DNA from: Flavobacterium sp.
GTDB taxonomy: Bacteria; Bacteroidota; Bacteroidia; Flavobacteriales; Flavobacteriaceae
DNA: 64,000 nucleotides
Direction of reading: 5' to 3'
Assembly (NCBI RefSeq): GCF_024642105.1
Contig: NZ_JAHEBT010000001.1
Span: 177,759-241,758 of the forward strand
A model generated the notes under the pieces. The model was given only the letters and a program-made list of their open reading frames with translations, made no database searches and was not told where the DNA came from. Shown piece after piece: positions 17,420 to 26,214 of the stretch; the stretch's first letter is position 1; the number at the start of each line of letters is the position of its first letter. The position numbers and the translations under genes are program-made.

Positions 17420-17986
17420 ATGGCAAGTACATCAGATATTAGAAACGGATTATGTATCAAATACAATAACGATATTTATAAAATTATTGAATTCCTTCAC
17501 GTTAAACCAGGTAAAGGTCCTGCTTTCGTGAGAACAAAATTAAAGTCTTTAACTAACGGGAAAGTATTGGACAATACCTTTTCTGCAGGTCATAAAATTG
17601 ATGAAGTTCGTGTAGAAACGCATACATTTCAATATCTTTATGCAGAAGGAGACGATTTTCATTTCATGAATAATGAGTCTTTTGAACAAATTACCTTAAA
17701 TAAAAATGTATTAGATAATCCAGATTTATTGAAAGAAGGAACGAATGTAATGATCCAGATTAATGCTGAAACTGAAGCGCCGCTTTCTGTAGATATGCCG
17801 GCTTCTATCATTTTAGAAGTGACTTATGCTGAGCCAGGTGTAAAAGGAAATACAGCAACTAATGCTACTAAATCAGCGACAGTTGAAACTGGAGCTTCAG
17901 TAAACGTACCTTTGTTTATTAACGAAGGAGACAAAATTAAAATCGATACGGCTACAGGTTCTTATATGGAACGTGTAAAAGAATAA
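17420..17986 (+). CDS. efp: elongation factor P
   Basis: This 188-residue tRNA-shaped factor rescues ribosomes stalled at polyproline. There are three beta-barrel domains. The modified-loop lysine is Lys32 in PGKGPAF, and the family segment KSLTNGKVLDNTFSAG follows. The end, GDKIKIDTATGSYMERVKE, is the EF-P signature. It is the fourth gene of the lpxD-lpxC/fabZ-lpxA-efp run and is followed by a terminator. No EpmA-type modifier is present in the window. Confidence 0.97.
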   Translation: MASTSDIRNGLCIKYNNDIYKIIEFLHVKPGKGPAFVRTKLKSLTNGKVLDNTFSAGHKIDEVRVETHTFQYLYAEGDDFHFMNNESFEQITLNKNVLDNPDLLKEGTNVMIQINAETEAPLSVDMPASIILEVTYAEPGVKGNTATNATKSATVETGASVNVPLFINEGDKIKIDTATGSYMERVKE

Positions 17987-18000
17987 ATAAATTAATTACA

Positions 18001-18040
18001 AAAGGTTGGTTGTCTCTGGACTATCAACCTTTATTTTTTT
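18001..18040 (+). terminator. intrinsic terminator after efp
   Basis: AAAGGTTG (18001-18008) pairs with CAACCTTT (18025-18032), followed by an eight-T run. It separates efp from the second lpxD-like gene. Confidence 0.7.
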
Positions 18041-18054
18041 TAAATTAATACTAC

Positions 18055-18984
18055 ATGAAATTTTCTACCACTCAAACTCTAAAAAAAATTGCCGACTTAA
18101 TTCACTGTAATTTTGTGGGTGAAGCGAATTTTCCTGTTTTGGGTATGAATGAAATCCATGTAGTTGAGCCAGGAGATATTGTCTTTGTAGACCATCCTAA
18201 ATATTACGATAAAGCATTACAATCCAATGCCACTATTATTTTAATTAATAAAGAAGTGGATTGTCCAGAAGGCAAAGCTTTATTAATTTCGGATGATCCG
18301 TTCAGAGATTTTAATCTATTGACAAGACATTTTATGCCTTTTCAATCCTCAAATGTGTCTATTTCGCCTTCGGCAAAAATTGGTCACGGAACGATAATTC
18401 AGCCCAATACTTTCATTGGAAATAATGTGGTTATTGGAAATAATTGTTTAATTCATTCTAATGTAGCCATTTATGATCATACCATAATTGGTGACGATGT
18501 GATTATTCATGCTGGGACAGTGATTGGAGGAGATGCTTTTTATTACAAAAAACGTCCAGAAGGTTTTGATCAATTACTTTCGGGAGGAAGAGTGGTTATT
18601 GAAAACAATGTTGGTATTGGAGCACTTTGCACGATTGACAAAGGAGTTACAGGAGATACTACTATTGGAGAAGGAAGTAAATTAGACAACCAAGTGCATG
18701 TTGGTCACGATACCGTAATTGGGAAAAAATGTTTAATTGCTTCTCAAACAGGAATTGCAGGGTGTGTGATTATTGAAGATGAAGTAACACTGTGGGGACA
18801 AGTTGGAACCACTAGCGGAATTACTATTGGTACCAAAGCTGTTGTAATGGGGCAAACTGGTGTAACCAAATCTATTGAAGGTGGAAAATCGTATTTTGGC
18901 ACACCAATAGAAGAATCTAGAGAGAAATTGAAACAATTAGCCAATATCAAAAAAATACCTGAACTATTAAATAAATTGAAATAA
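18055..18984 (+). CDS. second LpxD-like acyltransferase
   Basis: A 309-residue LpxD paralogue, about 40 residues shorter than the copy at 14108-15151. The N-terminal uridine-binding-type domain ([14 protein letters not shown]) is followed by hexapeptide beta-helix repeats with [10 protein letters not shown], a [14 protein letters not shown] segment (catalytic-His region) and SQTGIAGC. It ends with a short helix ([19 protein letters not shown]). Two LpxD-type genes are commonly seen in flavobacteria. This one may have a different acyl-chain or sugar preference. It overlaps the next gene by one base (TAATG). Confidence 0.85.
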   Translation: MKFSTTQTLKKIADLIHCNFVGEANFPVLGMNEIHVVEPGDIVFVDHPKYYDKALQSNATIILINKEVDCPEGKALLISDDPFRDFNLLTRHFMPFQSSNVSISPSAKIGHGTIIQPNTFIGNNVVIGNNCLIHSNVAIYDHTIIGDDVIIHAGTVIGGDAFYYKKRPEGFDQLLSGGRVVIENNVGIGALCTIDKGVTGDTTIGEGSKLDNQVHVGHDTVIGKKCLIASQTGIAGCVIIEDEVTLWGQVGTTSGITIGTKAVVMGQTGVTKSIEGGKSYFGTPIEESREKLKQLANIKKIPELLNKLK

Positions 18985-19346
18985 TGTCTGCGAAAAAATT
19001 AGTGCAAAATTTTTACAAATCGGATGCTTTAATCGATGTCGAAGTCATGAAAGATTTCCTGCATCCTGAAATTATTTTAGATTGGAACAGCAGCAAAGGA
19101 TTTGTTCAAATGAATTATGAATCCATTCTTAATTTAGCGAATGAATTAAGTAAAGCGTATGTTCGTTCTAAAGTTAGAATTAGTCATATTCTTACTGAAA
19201 ATGATTTAGTTTCAGTTCGTTATTCTCACTATGTGAAGACTATCGAAAATCCAAGAGAAGAAATGTTTTTAGCAAATTTTATAGTAATTTGGCAACTAAA
19301 GGACAATAAATTATACAGAGGGTATCAAATGAGTCAAATTTCTTAA
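18984..19346 (+). CDS. NTF2-like (SnoaL-type) protein
   Basis: A 120-residue single-domain protein of the NTF2-like alpha+beta cone fold (VQNFYKSDALIDVEVMKDFLHPEIILDWNSSKGF, later VRYSHYVKTI and FIVIWQLKDNKLYRGYQMSQ; each quoted in part). The fold is used by enzymes and binding proteins alike and gives no reaction. It is coupled to the LpxD-like gene through a TAATG overlap, which suggests a linked role in envelope metabolism, but this is only a contextual inference. Confidence 0.7.
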   Translation: MSAKKLVQNFYKSDALIDVEVMKDFLHPEIILDWNSSKGFVQMNYESILNLANELSKAYVRSKVRISHILTENDLVSVRYSHYVKTIENPREEMFLANFIVIWQLKDNKLYRGYQMSQIS

Positions 19347-19387
19347 TTTATTTTCAATTAAAAAGTTCAAAAATAATTTCAAAACCT

Positions 19388-19395
19388 TACTTTTG
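19388..19395 (+). promoter_or_regulatory. -7 promoter element of sucD
   Basis: TACTTTTG matches TAnnTTTG 35 bp upstream of the sucD start codon. No good -33 box is seen. Confidence 0.5.
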
Positions 19396-19430
19396 CATAA
19401 CAATTTTTAAAATCATATAAAAAATATATC

Positions 19431-20303
19431 ATGAGTGTTTTAGTTAATAAAAATTCCAAAATAATTGTTCAAGGATTTACAGGAAGCGAAGGAACGTTTC
19501 ACGCTTCTCAAATGATTGAATATGGTACAAATGTTGTAGGTGGTGTAACTCCAGGAAAAGGAGGAACCACGCATTTAGATCGTCCTGTTTTCAATACAGT
19601 AAAAGATGCTGTTGAACAAGCAGGTGCTGATACTTCAATTATTTTTGTACCACCAGCTTTTGCAGCTGATGCAATTATGGAAGCTGCAGATGCAGGAATC
19701 AAAGTAATTATTGCTATTACAGAAGGAATTCCTGTAGCAGATATGATTAAAGCCAATAGTTATGTTAAAGATAGAAATGCACGATTAATTGGGCCAAACT
19801 GTCCAGGTGTCATTACTGCAGATGAAGCTAAAGTGGGTATTATGCCAGGTTTTGTTTTCAAAAAGGGAACTGTAGGTATTGTTTCTAAATCAGGAACTTT
19901 AACGTATGAAGCAGCTGATCAAGTAGCGAAACAAGGATTAGGAATTACTACTGCAATTGGAATTGGTGGAGATCCAATTATTGGAACAACAACAAAAGAA
20001 GCTGTTGAATTATTGATGAATGATCCTGAAACAAATTGTATCGTTATGATTGGTGAAATTGGTGGTCAATTAGAAGCTGATGCTGCTAAATGGATTAAAG
20101 CTGATGGAAACCGCAAACCAGTAGTTGGATTTATTGCAGGAGTTACTGCTCCAGCAGGACGTACAATGGGTCACGCAGGTGCAATTGTAGGAGGTTCTGA
20201 TGATACCGCTGAAGCTAAAAAACAAATTATGAGAGAAAACGGAATTCACGTGGTTGACTCTCCAGCAGAAATTGGTAAAAAAGTAAAAGAAGTTTTAGGT
20301 TAG
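19431..20303 (+). CDS. sucD: succinate--CoA ligase, alpha subunit
   Basis: This 290-residue subunit of the TCA-cycle enzyme makes ATP or GTP from succinyl-CoA. The CoA-binding Rossmann motif [10 protein letters not shown] is at 15-24, and GPNCPGVI at 121-128. The phosphohistidine His248 is in [13 protein letters not shown]. Length is normal. The beta subunit (sucC) is not in the window, so the two subunits are unlinked as is common in Bacteroidota. It has its own promoter and a terminator. Confidence 0.97.
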   Translation: MSVLVNKNSKIIVQGFTGSEGTFHASQMIEYGTNVVGGVTPGKGGTTHLDRPVFNTVKDAVEQAGADTSIIFVPPAFAADAIMEAADAGIKVIIAITEGIPVADMIKANSYVKDRNARLIGPNCPGVITADEAKVGIMPGFVFKKGTVGIVSKSGTLTYEAADQVAKQGLGITTAIGIGGDPIIGTTTKEAVELLMNDPETNCIVMIGEIGGQLEADAAKWIKADGNRKPVVGFIAGVTAPAGRTMGHAGAIVGGSDDTAEAKKQIMRENGIHVVDSPAEIGKKVKEVLG

Positions 20304-20325
20304 TCCTAAATTCAATATAGCATGT

Positions 20326-20356
20326 AAAATACCTCACGGTTTCGTGGGGTATTTTG
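20326..20356 (+). terminator. intrinsic terminator after sucD
   Basis: AAAATACCTCACG (20326-20338) pairs with CGTGGGGTATTTT (20343-20355) with one T-G wobble and a GTTT loop, ending in T-rich sequence. Confidence 0.8.
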
Positions 20357-20378
20357 TTTAATAAATACAGTAATAAGA

Positions 20379-20807
20379 ATGTACAAAGAATTAAAAAAGT
20401 TTAAAGTAACAAAGAGTTTTACTTTTGGTCAAGAAGATAGTTTAGAAGAAGTGTGTAATGCTCCAGAAAGCGCTAGTGGAATTTTCTTGGTCTATGCTAT
20501 TGATGGTGAAGAAAAAGAATTGATTATGGTAGGTTCTACAGGAACTGTTCAAAATAACGGAACTTTAAAAAGCAAGAATGGGGGTTTATATGACAAAATT
20601 GTGAATGGTCATCAATTTGCCAAAACAGGTAGAAAATATTCTTGGCCAGCACAAATGAAATTAGAAAACATAGCACGCTTAGAAGTGGCTTGGTACGATA
20701 CTTTCAACGATAAGGTAAAAGTGATCCCTACTTTTATAGAAGGTCAGGTTTTACAAAATTTCTTAGATGAAAATGGAAGTTTACCTAGATGGAATGTAGC
20801 ATTCTAA
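20379..20807 (+). CDS. hypothetical protein, GIY-YIG-like pattern
   Basis: A 142-residue soluble protein without signal peptide. Blocks GIFLVYAID, ELIMVGSTG, KIVNGHQFAKTGRKYSWP, LEVAWYDTF and IEGQVLQNFLDENGSLPRWN occur in the order and spacing of a GIY-YIG-like fold: a first strand, a VGS turn, a basic helix, and a late acidic residue in the helix before the C-terminus. The canonical GIY and YIG residues themselves are replaced, so nuclease activity is doubtful. It sits between two terminators and is monocistronic. The fold assignment is tentative. Confidence 0.45.
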   Translation: MYKELKKFKVTKSFTFGQEDSLEEVCNAPESASGIFLVYAIDGEEKELIMVGSTGTVQNNGTLKSKNGGLYDKIVNGHQFAKTGRKYSWPAQMKLENIARLEVAWYDTFNDKVKVIPTFIEGQVLQNFLDENGSLPRWNVAF

Positions 20808-20820
20808 TACTTACATATAA

Positions 20821-20855
20821 AATAAAAAAAGCGCCTAATTGGCGCTTATTTTATT
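20821..20855. terminator. bidirectional terminator between convergent genes
   Basis: AAGCGCC (20829-20835) and GGCGCTT (20841-20847) form the core, with an A-run before and a T-rich run after. It serves the plus gene ending at 20807 and overlaps the stop region of the minus gene ending at 20854. Confidence 0.75.
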
Positions 20856-22035
20856 ATTTAAACGGGCTAGACCATTTAGGGTCTATATATACATTTGTTC
20901 CTGATAGTGTTTTTATAAAAGCAATTAGTGCATTTACTTCTCCTGGCTGAAAATTCAATTGTTGTCCAATCCCTCCCGGAGTTAATCGAGGATCAAGATT
21001 TGTATTTCTTGGTGCTATAGTTATATTTCCGTAATGGCCAATAACATTTTGTAGAGTAGCAAAACTTCCGGTATGCATCATGGGACCATTTGGAATACCG
21101 TTGGTATTTACTAAATCTCGTAAAGAAGGAGCTCTAGTATTTGTAATATCAATTCCGGTTCCGTTTAAAATGCCAATTATCCCATTATTTTTAGTATTAG
21201 GATCAATATCAAATTCAGGTGCTGCGTGACATCCTGCACAACCAAAACCTCCTGAAGTTCTAACACCATTAGTATCAAAAACAGGCGGTGTTAAAAATAA
21301 ATTTTTTCCTAGATTCTCTTGAGCTGTAAAATTAGGAAAGGCTTGATTGTCATTTTGTACAGTGCTACGTCCAGCATCGTATTTAGAATCAAAAGATTGA
21401 ATACTTCTTATGAATTGAGCTAAAGCTAATTGCAATTTATTTTCGGTTATTTCTTCTGAACCATACACATATTTGAACAACTCCTTGTAATATCCAATAC
21501 TCTGCAATTTTGTAATTAAAGTAGTTATTGAACCATCACCACTTGTTCCACTAAATCCCATTTCAATATGATTTTGAATAGGTTGGGAGGTTTGATTTTC
21601 TAAAGTAGTGGCTCTTTCATCCCAAAAGAATTTTCGCTCATTTGAAAATCTGGAGTTGATTAATCGCATAGCATGTCGAGTAGTTGTACCATTAACTCCA
21701 TCACTTGCATCAGTATCATCACCAAAAGCATTAGCTTGAATATGACAAGAAGCACACGAAATAGTATTATTTGAAGATAAATTTTTATCATAAAATAACA
21801 CTCTTCCTAAAGTAGCTCCTTTATCTGTTATTGGATTATCAGCAGTGTTATCTTTTGTAATGTAGGCAGGTTTGGTTTGATTAGCATAATTACTTAAATT
21901 ATTGAGATCAATTTTTCCTGCAAAAGTTGCTACAACATTGGGATAAGTTTCTGTTGATACACTCTCACTTGTATTGCTACAAGAAAAAAGAGTCATAATA
22001 CTTCCTAGAAATAAAAGAGAAGTTGATTTCTTCAT
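20854..22035 (-). CDS. di-haem cytochrome c peroxidase/MauG-family lipoprotein
   Basis: A 393-residue periplasm-facing lipoprotein. The signal sequence ends in a lipobox LFSC with Cys19. There are two c-type haem sites: CASCH at 94-98 in the N-terminal domain and CAGCH at 266-270 in the C-terminal domain. GRVLFYDKNLSSNNTISC is the hallmark of the bacterial cytochrome c peroxidase/MauG family, which reduces peroxide or oxidises protein or small-molecule partners. MHTGSFATLQNVIGHYG supplies the distal conserved block. It is a single gene with no partner nearby. Whether it is a true peroxidase or a MauG-like oxidase cannot be told. Confidence 0.9.
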   Translation of the reverse strand: MKKSTSLLFLGSIMTLFSCSNTSESVSTETYPNVVATFAGKIDLNNLSNYANQTKPAYITKDNTADNPITDKGATLGRVLFYDKNLSSNNTISCASCHIQANAFGDDTDASDGVNGTTTRHAMRLINSRFSNERKFFWDERATTLENQTSQPIQNHIEMGFSGTSGDGSITTLITKLQSIGYYKELFKYVYGSEEITENKLQLALAQFIRSIQSFDSKYDAGRSTVQNDNQAFPNFTAQENLGKNLFLTPPVFDTNGVRTSGGFGCAGCHAAPEFDIDPNTKNNGIIGILNGTGIDITNTRAPSLRDLVNTNGIPNGPMMHTGSFATLQNVIGHYGNITIAPRNTNLDPRLTPGGIGQQLNFQPGEVNALIAFIKTLSGTNVYIDPKWSSPFK

Positions 22036-22213
22036 AGATTTGGATTTTTAAGATTTGAGATTGATTTAAAACGTAAATAAATAAAAAAAATTGTGATTAG
22101 TCTTTGGGCAAAATGAAACTTTAATAAATCATTATGATTTGATATAAATTATTTTTTCAAAATAGTTTAACTTTAAATTTAATTGCCACTTTTTTTCAAT
22201 CCACATTTATTCC

Positions 22214-22221
22214 TATATTTG
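22214..22221 (+). promoter_or_regulatory. -7 promoter element upstream of fabG
   Basis: TATATTTG matches TAnnTTTG, 80 bp before the fabG ATG. It would give a leader of roughly 75 bases. The rest of the 266-bp divergent spacer holds AT-rich sequence with nothing else recognised. Confidence 0.45.
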
Positions 22222-22301
22222 GTGTCTGTTAGTTATCATCAAAGATGAAGGATAATATTCTATCAAGACCAATTTGAATTAAATACTATTTAGTGTATAC
22301 T

Positions 22302-23048
22302 ATGAAATTATTAGAAGGAAAAGTAGCCATTATTACTGGCGCAAGCCGTGGAATCGGTAAAGGAGTAGCAGAAGTTTTTGCTCAACACGGTGCTAATATC
22401 GCATTTACCTATAGCTCATCTGTAGAATCAGCTTTGGCTTTAGAAAATGAACTAAATGCAATGGGAATCAAAGCCAAAGGATACCAATCCAACGCAGCTG
22501 ATTTTAACGAAGCTCAGGCTTTTGTAGATGCTGTGATTGAAGAATTTGGAACGGTTGATATTTTAATCAATAATGCTGGAATCACAAAAGATAATTTGTT
22601 AATGCGTATGTCAGAAGCCGATTATGATCAAGTAATTGATGTGAATTTGAAATCGGTTTTTAATATGACTAAAGCCACTCAAAAAACTTTCTTAAAACAA
22701 CGCTCAGGTTCTATCATCAATATGAGTAGTGTAGTAGGAGTGAAGGGAAATGCAGGTCAAGCCAATTATGCAGCTTCTAAAGCAGGAGTTATTGGTTTTA
22801 CTAAATCAATTGCTTTGGAATTAGGTTCAAGAAATATTCGTTGTAATGCTATTGCTCCAGGTTTCATTGAAACAGAAATGACGGCCAAATTAAGTCCCGA
22901 AGTAGTCCAAGGATGGAGAGATGGAATTCCGTTGAAACGTGGTGGAACTACTGATGATGTAGCTAATGCTTGTCTTTTCTTCGCTTCAGATATGAGTGCT
23001 TTCGTAACTGGTCAAGTACTTAACGTTTGTGGTGGAATGCTAACATAA
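22302..23048 (+). CDS. fabG: 3-oxoacyl-[acyl-carrier-protein] reductase FabG
   Basis: This 248-residue NADPH-dependent short-chain dehydrogenase reduces 3-oxoacyl-ACP in fatty-acid elongation. The cofactor motif is GASRGIGKG (13-21), NNAG is at 90-93, and the catalytic set is Ser143, Tyr156 and Lys160 (YAASK). The ATG at 22302 (MKLLEGKVAI) is preferred over an in-frame GTG at 22293 because FabG proteins start here. Length equals the family norm. It stands alone, with no other fatty-acid gene next to it, so a specialised role is possible. Confidence 0.92.
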   Translation: MKLLEGKVAIITGASRGIGKGVAEVFAQHGANIAFTYSSSVESALALENELNAMGIKAKGYQSNAADFNEAQAFVDAVIEEFGTVDILINNAGITKDNLLMRMSEADYDQVIDVNLKSVFNMTKATQKTFLKQRSGSIINMSSVVGVKGNAGQANYAASKAGVIGFTKSIALELGSRNIRCNAIAPGFIETEMTAKLSPEVVQGWRDGIPLKRGGTTDDVANACLFFASDMSAFVTGQVLNVCGGMLT

Positions 23049-23060
23049 TCGTTTGCCAAT

Positions 23061-23090
23061 AGTTTGATTATTCAAACTGTAATTTTTATA
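23061..23090 (+). terminator. possible weak terminator after fabG
   Basis: AGTTTGA (23061-23067) and TCAAACT (23072-23078) form a short hairpin followed by a loose T-rich tract. It is weak, and readthrough into the VWA gene is likely. Confidence 0.35.
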
Positions 23091-23094
23091 TAAA

Positions 23095-25122
23095 ATGGAC
23101 ACCAACTCAATCCTATTACTGATTCTTTCTGTTTTGATTGCCGCTGGTTTAGCCTTTTTTCAATACGTATACAAAGCCAAAAACAAATTTAGATTGAATT
23201 TGTTTTTGGCTTTTTTACGTTTTTTATCTTTTTTAGGAATTTTTCTTTTGTTAATTAATCCTACGATTACCAGAAATACGCTTGAAGTAGAAAAAACACC
23301 TTTAGTGGTAGCAATGGATAATTCCAGTTCAATTCCTTTTTTTAATTCTAATAAAGACGCTAAAGAAACCTATCTAAAATTAGTTGATAATACTGCCTTA
23401 AAAGAAAAATTTGATATTCAATCGTATCAATTTGATACCGATATACAACTATCAAAAACGTTTAATTTTAAGGGTAAACAAACCAATTTAGATGTGGTTG
23501 CACAAGGTTTACAAAATACGTTTAAGCACAAAACCTATCCCACCATTATTCTTACTGATGGAAATCAGACTACTGGGAATGATTATGAATATAGCTTTAA
23601 TACCCAAAACAAAGTATATCCCATTGCTTTAGGGGATACGACAAAAGTCTTTGATTTAAAAATCAATCAGATCAATGTCAATAAATATGCTTTTTACAAA
23701 AATAAGTTTCCTGTAGAAGTGTTCGTTCACTATTCTGGAAACAAAAAAACAACTGCTAACTTCAGTATTCAACAAGGAAAAGTTACAATTTCTCAACAAG
23801 TCCTTTCTTTTTTACCTGAAAAGAAAACCGCTGTTGTTAATTTGGTATTACCAGCAAATAAAATTGGGTTACAGTTGTATCAAGCTACTATATCATCTTC
23901 TAAAAAAGAAAAAAATCAATTCAACAATATTAAAAAATTTGCTATTGAAGTAATGGATCAAAAGACCAATATTGCTTTAGTTTCAGCAATTAACCATCCG
24001 GATATTGGCTCTTTAAAACGCGCTATTGAGTCTAATGTACAACGTAAAGCTACTTTAGTTAACTCTAATGAAATCAATGAATTAAAAAAATACAATGTTG
24101 TTGTTTTATATCAACCTAATTCTAGTTTTAAAGCTGCTTTTGATACGATAAAATCAGCGGGGATCAATTCTTTTATTATTACAGGAACTTCAACTGATTT
24201 TACATTTTTGAACCAACAACAAAATGATTTAACATTTAAAATGGGAAGTCAAATCGAAGATTATTTTGCCGGTTTCAATACTCAATTTAACTTGTTTGTA
24301 ATAAACAATATGGGATTTGAATCTTTTCCTCCCTTGCAAAATAGTTTTGGAAACATCAGTCTTAAAGGAAATGTTGCTGTCTTACTTTCTTCAAAAATTA
24401 GAAATATCGATACGCAATCACCTTTGCTTGCTTTTACAGAAAATCAAGGGAAACGAACTGCTTTTCTTTTAGGTGAAAATAGCTGGAAATGGCGTTTACA
24501 AAGCTTTATAGACAATCAGTCTTTTGAAAAATATGATGTTTTTATAGACAAGATTATTCAGTTTTTAGCATCTAATACTTCTAAAAAATCGTTAGTCGTT
24601 GCACATGAGTTATTTTATAATTCGGGAGATAAAATAGAAATTAGCGCCCAGTATTTTAATAAGAATTATGAATTTGATGAGAAAGCAAAACTGAGTATTA
24701 CTATTGAAAACACACAAAGTAAAGTAGTTAAAAATTATGATTTACTAAAAGGAAGTAATTCATACAAAGTCAATCTTGACGGACTTCCAGCGGGGAAATA
24801 TAATTTTACGATCACTGAATTAAATTCAAAAGAGCGTTATTGGAATCATTTTGAAGTCTTAGATTTTGATATCGAAAAGCAATTTGTAAATCCCAATTTT
24901 GATAAATTAAGTCAATTAGCTACTCATACAAATGGGAAAGTATATTTACCCAATCAAGTTGACGATTTGATACAAGAACTTTTAAAAAATAAAGAGTACA
25001 AAGCGGTACAAAAAAATGTAATTAAAAACACTCCCTTGATTGATTGGATTTGGTTATTAGTTATTATAGTTTCTATACTTGCTACAGAGTGGTTTGTTAG
25101 AAAATATAATGGTTTGTTATAA
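23095..25122 (+). CDS. membrane-anchored VWA-domain protein
   Basis: A 675-residue envelope protein. Two N-terminal membrane helices (about 5-24 and 36-56) precede a von Willebrand factor A-like domain that starts at TPLVVAMDNSSS. The MIDAS-type DxSxS is Asp75-Ser77-Ser79, and IILTDGNQTTG supplies a later metal-site residue. The middle is beta-rich and resembles the glutamine-amidotransferase-like part of similar Bacteroidota proteins (DQKTNIALVSAINHPDIGSL onwards). One C-terminal helix (WIWLLVIIVSILATEWFV) closes it, so both ends are membrane-bound with a large external part. The function is unknown. It lies 46 bp after fabG on the same strand. Confidence 0.7.
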   Translation: MDTNSILLLILSVLIAAGLAFFQYVYKAKNKFRLNLFLAFLRFLSFLGIFLLLINPTITRNTLEVEKTPLVVAMDNSSSIPFFNSNKDAKETYLKLVDNTALKEKFDIQSYQFDTDIQLSKTFNFKGKQTNLDVVAQGLQNTFKHKTYPTIILTDGNQTTGNDYEYSFNTQNKVYPIALGDTTKVFDLKINQINVNKYAFYKNKFPVEVFVHYSGNKKTTANFSIQQGKVTISQQVLSFLPEKKTAVVNLVLPANKIGLQLYQATISSSKKEKNQFNNIKKFAIEVMDQKTNIALVSAINHPDIGSLKRAIESNVQRKATLVNSNEINELKKYNVVVLYQPNSSFKAAFDTIKSAGINSFIITGTSTDFTFLNQQQNDLTFKMGSQIEDYFAGFNTQFNLFVINNMGFESFPPLQNSFGNISLKGNVAVLLSSKIRNIDTQSPLLAFTENQGKRTAFLLGENSWKWRLQSFIDNQSFEKYDVFIDKIIQFLASNTSKKSLVVAHELFYNSGDKIEISAQYFNKNYEFDEKAKLSITIENTQSKVVKNYDLLKGSNSYKVNLDGLPAGKYNFTITELNSKERYWNHFEVLDFDIEKQFVNPNFDKLSQLATHTNGKVYLPNQVDDLIQELLKNKEYKAVQKNVIKNTPLIDWIWLLVIIVSILATEWFVRKYNGLL

Positions 25123-25171
25123 TATACGTTTCTATTTTTTATGAATATATTTACACTCTAAATTCACTATT

Positions 25172-26176
25172 ATGAAATTAAAATCTATTAAAACAGTTGT
25201 TGTATCTCTAACTGTAGCAGGGGTGACTTTTCTGGCTATCTCATGGGGACCTTTTGGTCACGAACACATTAATAAAGCTGCCGTCTTGGCACTTCCGGAT
25301 CCTGTTCGTACCTTTTTTTACAATCATATTGATTTTGTTACACAAGAATCAACAGTTCCAGATTTGAGAAAATATACTCTGAGAGATAATGCAGAAAAAC
25401 CCAGACATTTCATTGATTTAGAGAATTATGGTGCTTCTGATACGATTCCAAAAACATTAGAATTAGCTAAGAAAAAATACGATGAAAAATTCTTATCCAG
25501 TAATGGAATTTTACCATGGTACATTCAAGATGTAATGGTAAAATTAACCAAAGCATTTAAAGATAAACGTAAAACAGAAATTCTATTCTTAGCAGCTGAT
25601 TTAGGTCATTATATTGGAGATGCCCACATGCCTTTGCACACTGCAGTAAATCATGATGGTTTATTGACCAATCAAAAAGGAATTCATGCTTTATGGGAAG
25701 CGCGTATCCCTGAAATGTTTGGGAAGGATTATAATTTTCATACTGAAGATGCAAAATATATTACCAATATTGAAGCAACAACTTGGTCTATCATCAATGA
25801 TTCTCATAGCTTGATTGCACCTTTATTATTAGCCGATAAAAATTTAAGAGACGCTATTGGAGTTGATAAGATGTATAATTTAGATGTGAAAGGAGCGATT
25901 GCGAAAAATAAATTTAATGATGTAATTCACACAGATGACTATGTTAAAAGATACAATCAAGCCTTGAATGGAATGGTGGAAAAACAATTGCGAAAAGCAA
26001 TAGTAATGACGTCTAGTTATTGGTATACGGCATGGGTAAATGCTGGAAAACCGGATTTGTCCAGTTTAGATACTCCAGAACAAACAGAACGCAATAAAGA
26101 AAATTTAAAAGCTGATTTAAAGCTTTGGAGCCAAGGAAAATTATTTGGTTTAGAAAGTGAAAAAGATTTCGATTAA
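25172..26176 (+). CDS. zinc-dependent phospholipase C / S1-P1 nuclease family protein
   Basis: A 334-residue secreted protein of the trinuclear-zinc phospholipase C/P1 nuclease fold. The signal peptide appears to end just before Trp25 in ISWGPFGHEHI. In this family the mature N-terminal Trp is itself a zinc ligand, followed by GHEHINKAA. Further zinc motifs are PRHFID, FLAADLGHYIGDAHMPLHT and GIHALWE. Both phospholipase C and nuclease members share these residues, so the substrate (phospholipid or single-stranded nucleic acid) is undecided. It is transcribed with or just after the VWA gene (49-bp gap) and ends at a strong terminator. Confidence 0.8.
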   Translation: MKLKSIKTVVVSLTVAGVTFLAISWGPFGHEHINKAAVLALPDPVRTFFYNHIDFVTQESTVPDLRKYTLRDNAEKPRHFIDLENYGASDTIPKTLELAKKKYDEKFLSSNGILPWYIQDVMVKLTKAFKDKRKTEILFLAADLGHYIGDAHMPLHTAVNHDGLLTNQKGIHALWEARIPEMFGKDYNFHTEDAKYITNIEATTWSIINDSHSLIAPLLLADKNLRDAIGVDKMYNLDVKGAIAKNKFNDVIHTDDYVKRYNQALNGMVEKQLRKAIVMTSSYWYTAWVNAGKPDLSSLDTPEQTERNKENLKADLKLWSQGKLFGLESEKDFD

Positions 26177-26180
26177 ATAT

Positions 26181-26212
26181 AAAAAAGGTGCGATTTAAAT
26201 CGCACCTTTTTT
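26181..26212. terminator. bidirectional terminator, perfect palindrome
   Basis: AAAAAAGGTGCGATTT (26181-26196) is directly followed by its exact complement to 26212, giving a 16-bp inverted repeat with no loop. It lies between convergent genes ending at 26176 and 26215. Confidence 0.9.
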
Positions 26213-26214
26213 AT

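Noticed and set aside
22293..22301. GTG start three codons upstream of fabG
   Set aside because: ATG at 22302 gives the conserved FabG N-terminus. The extra residues are not conserved in the family.
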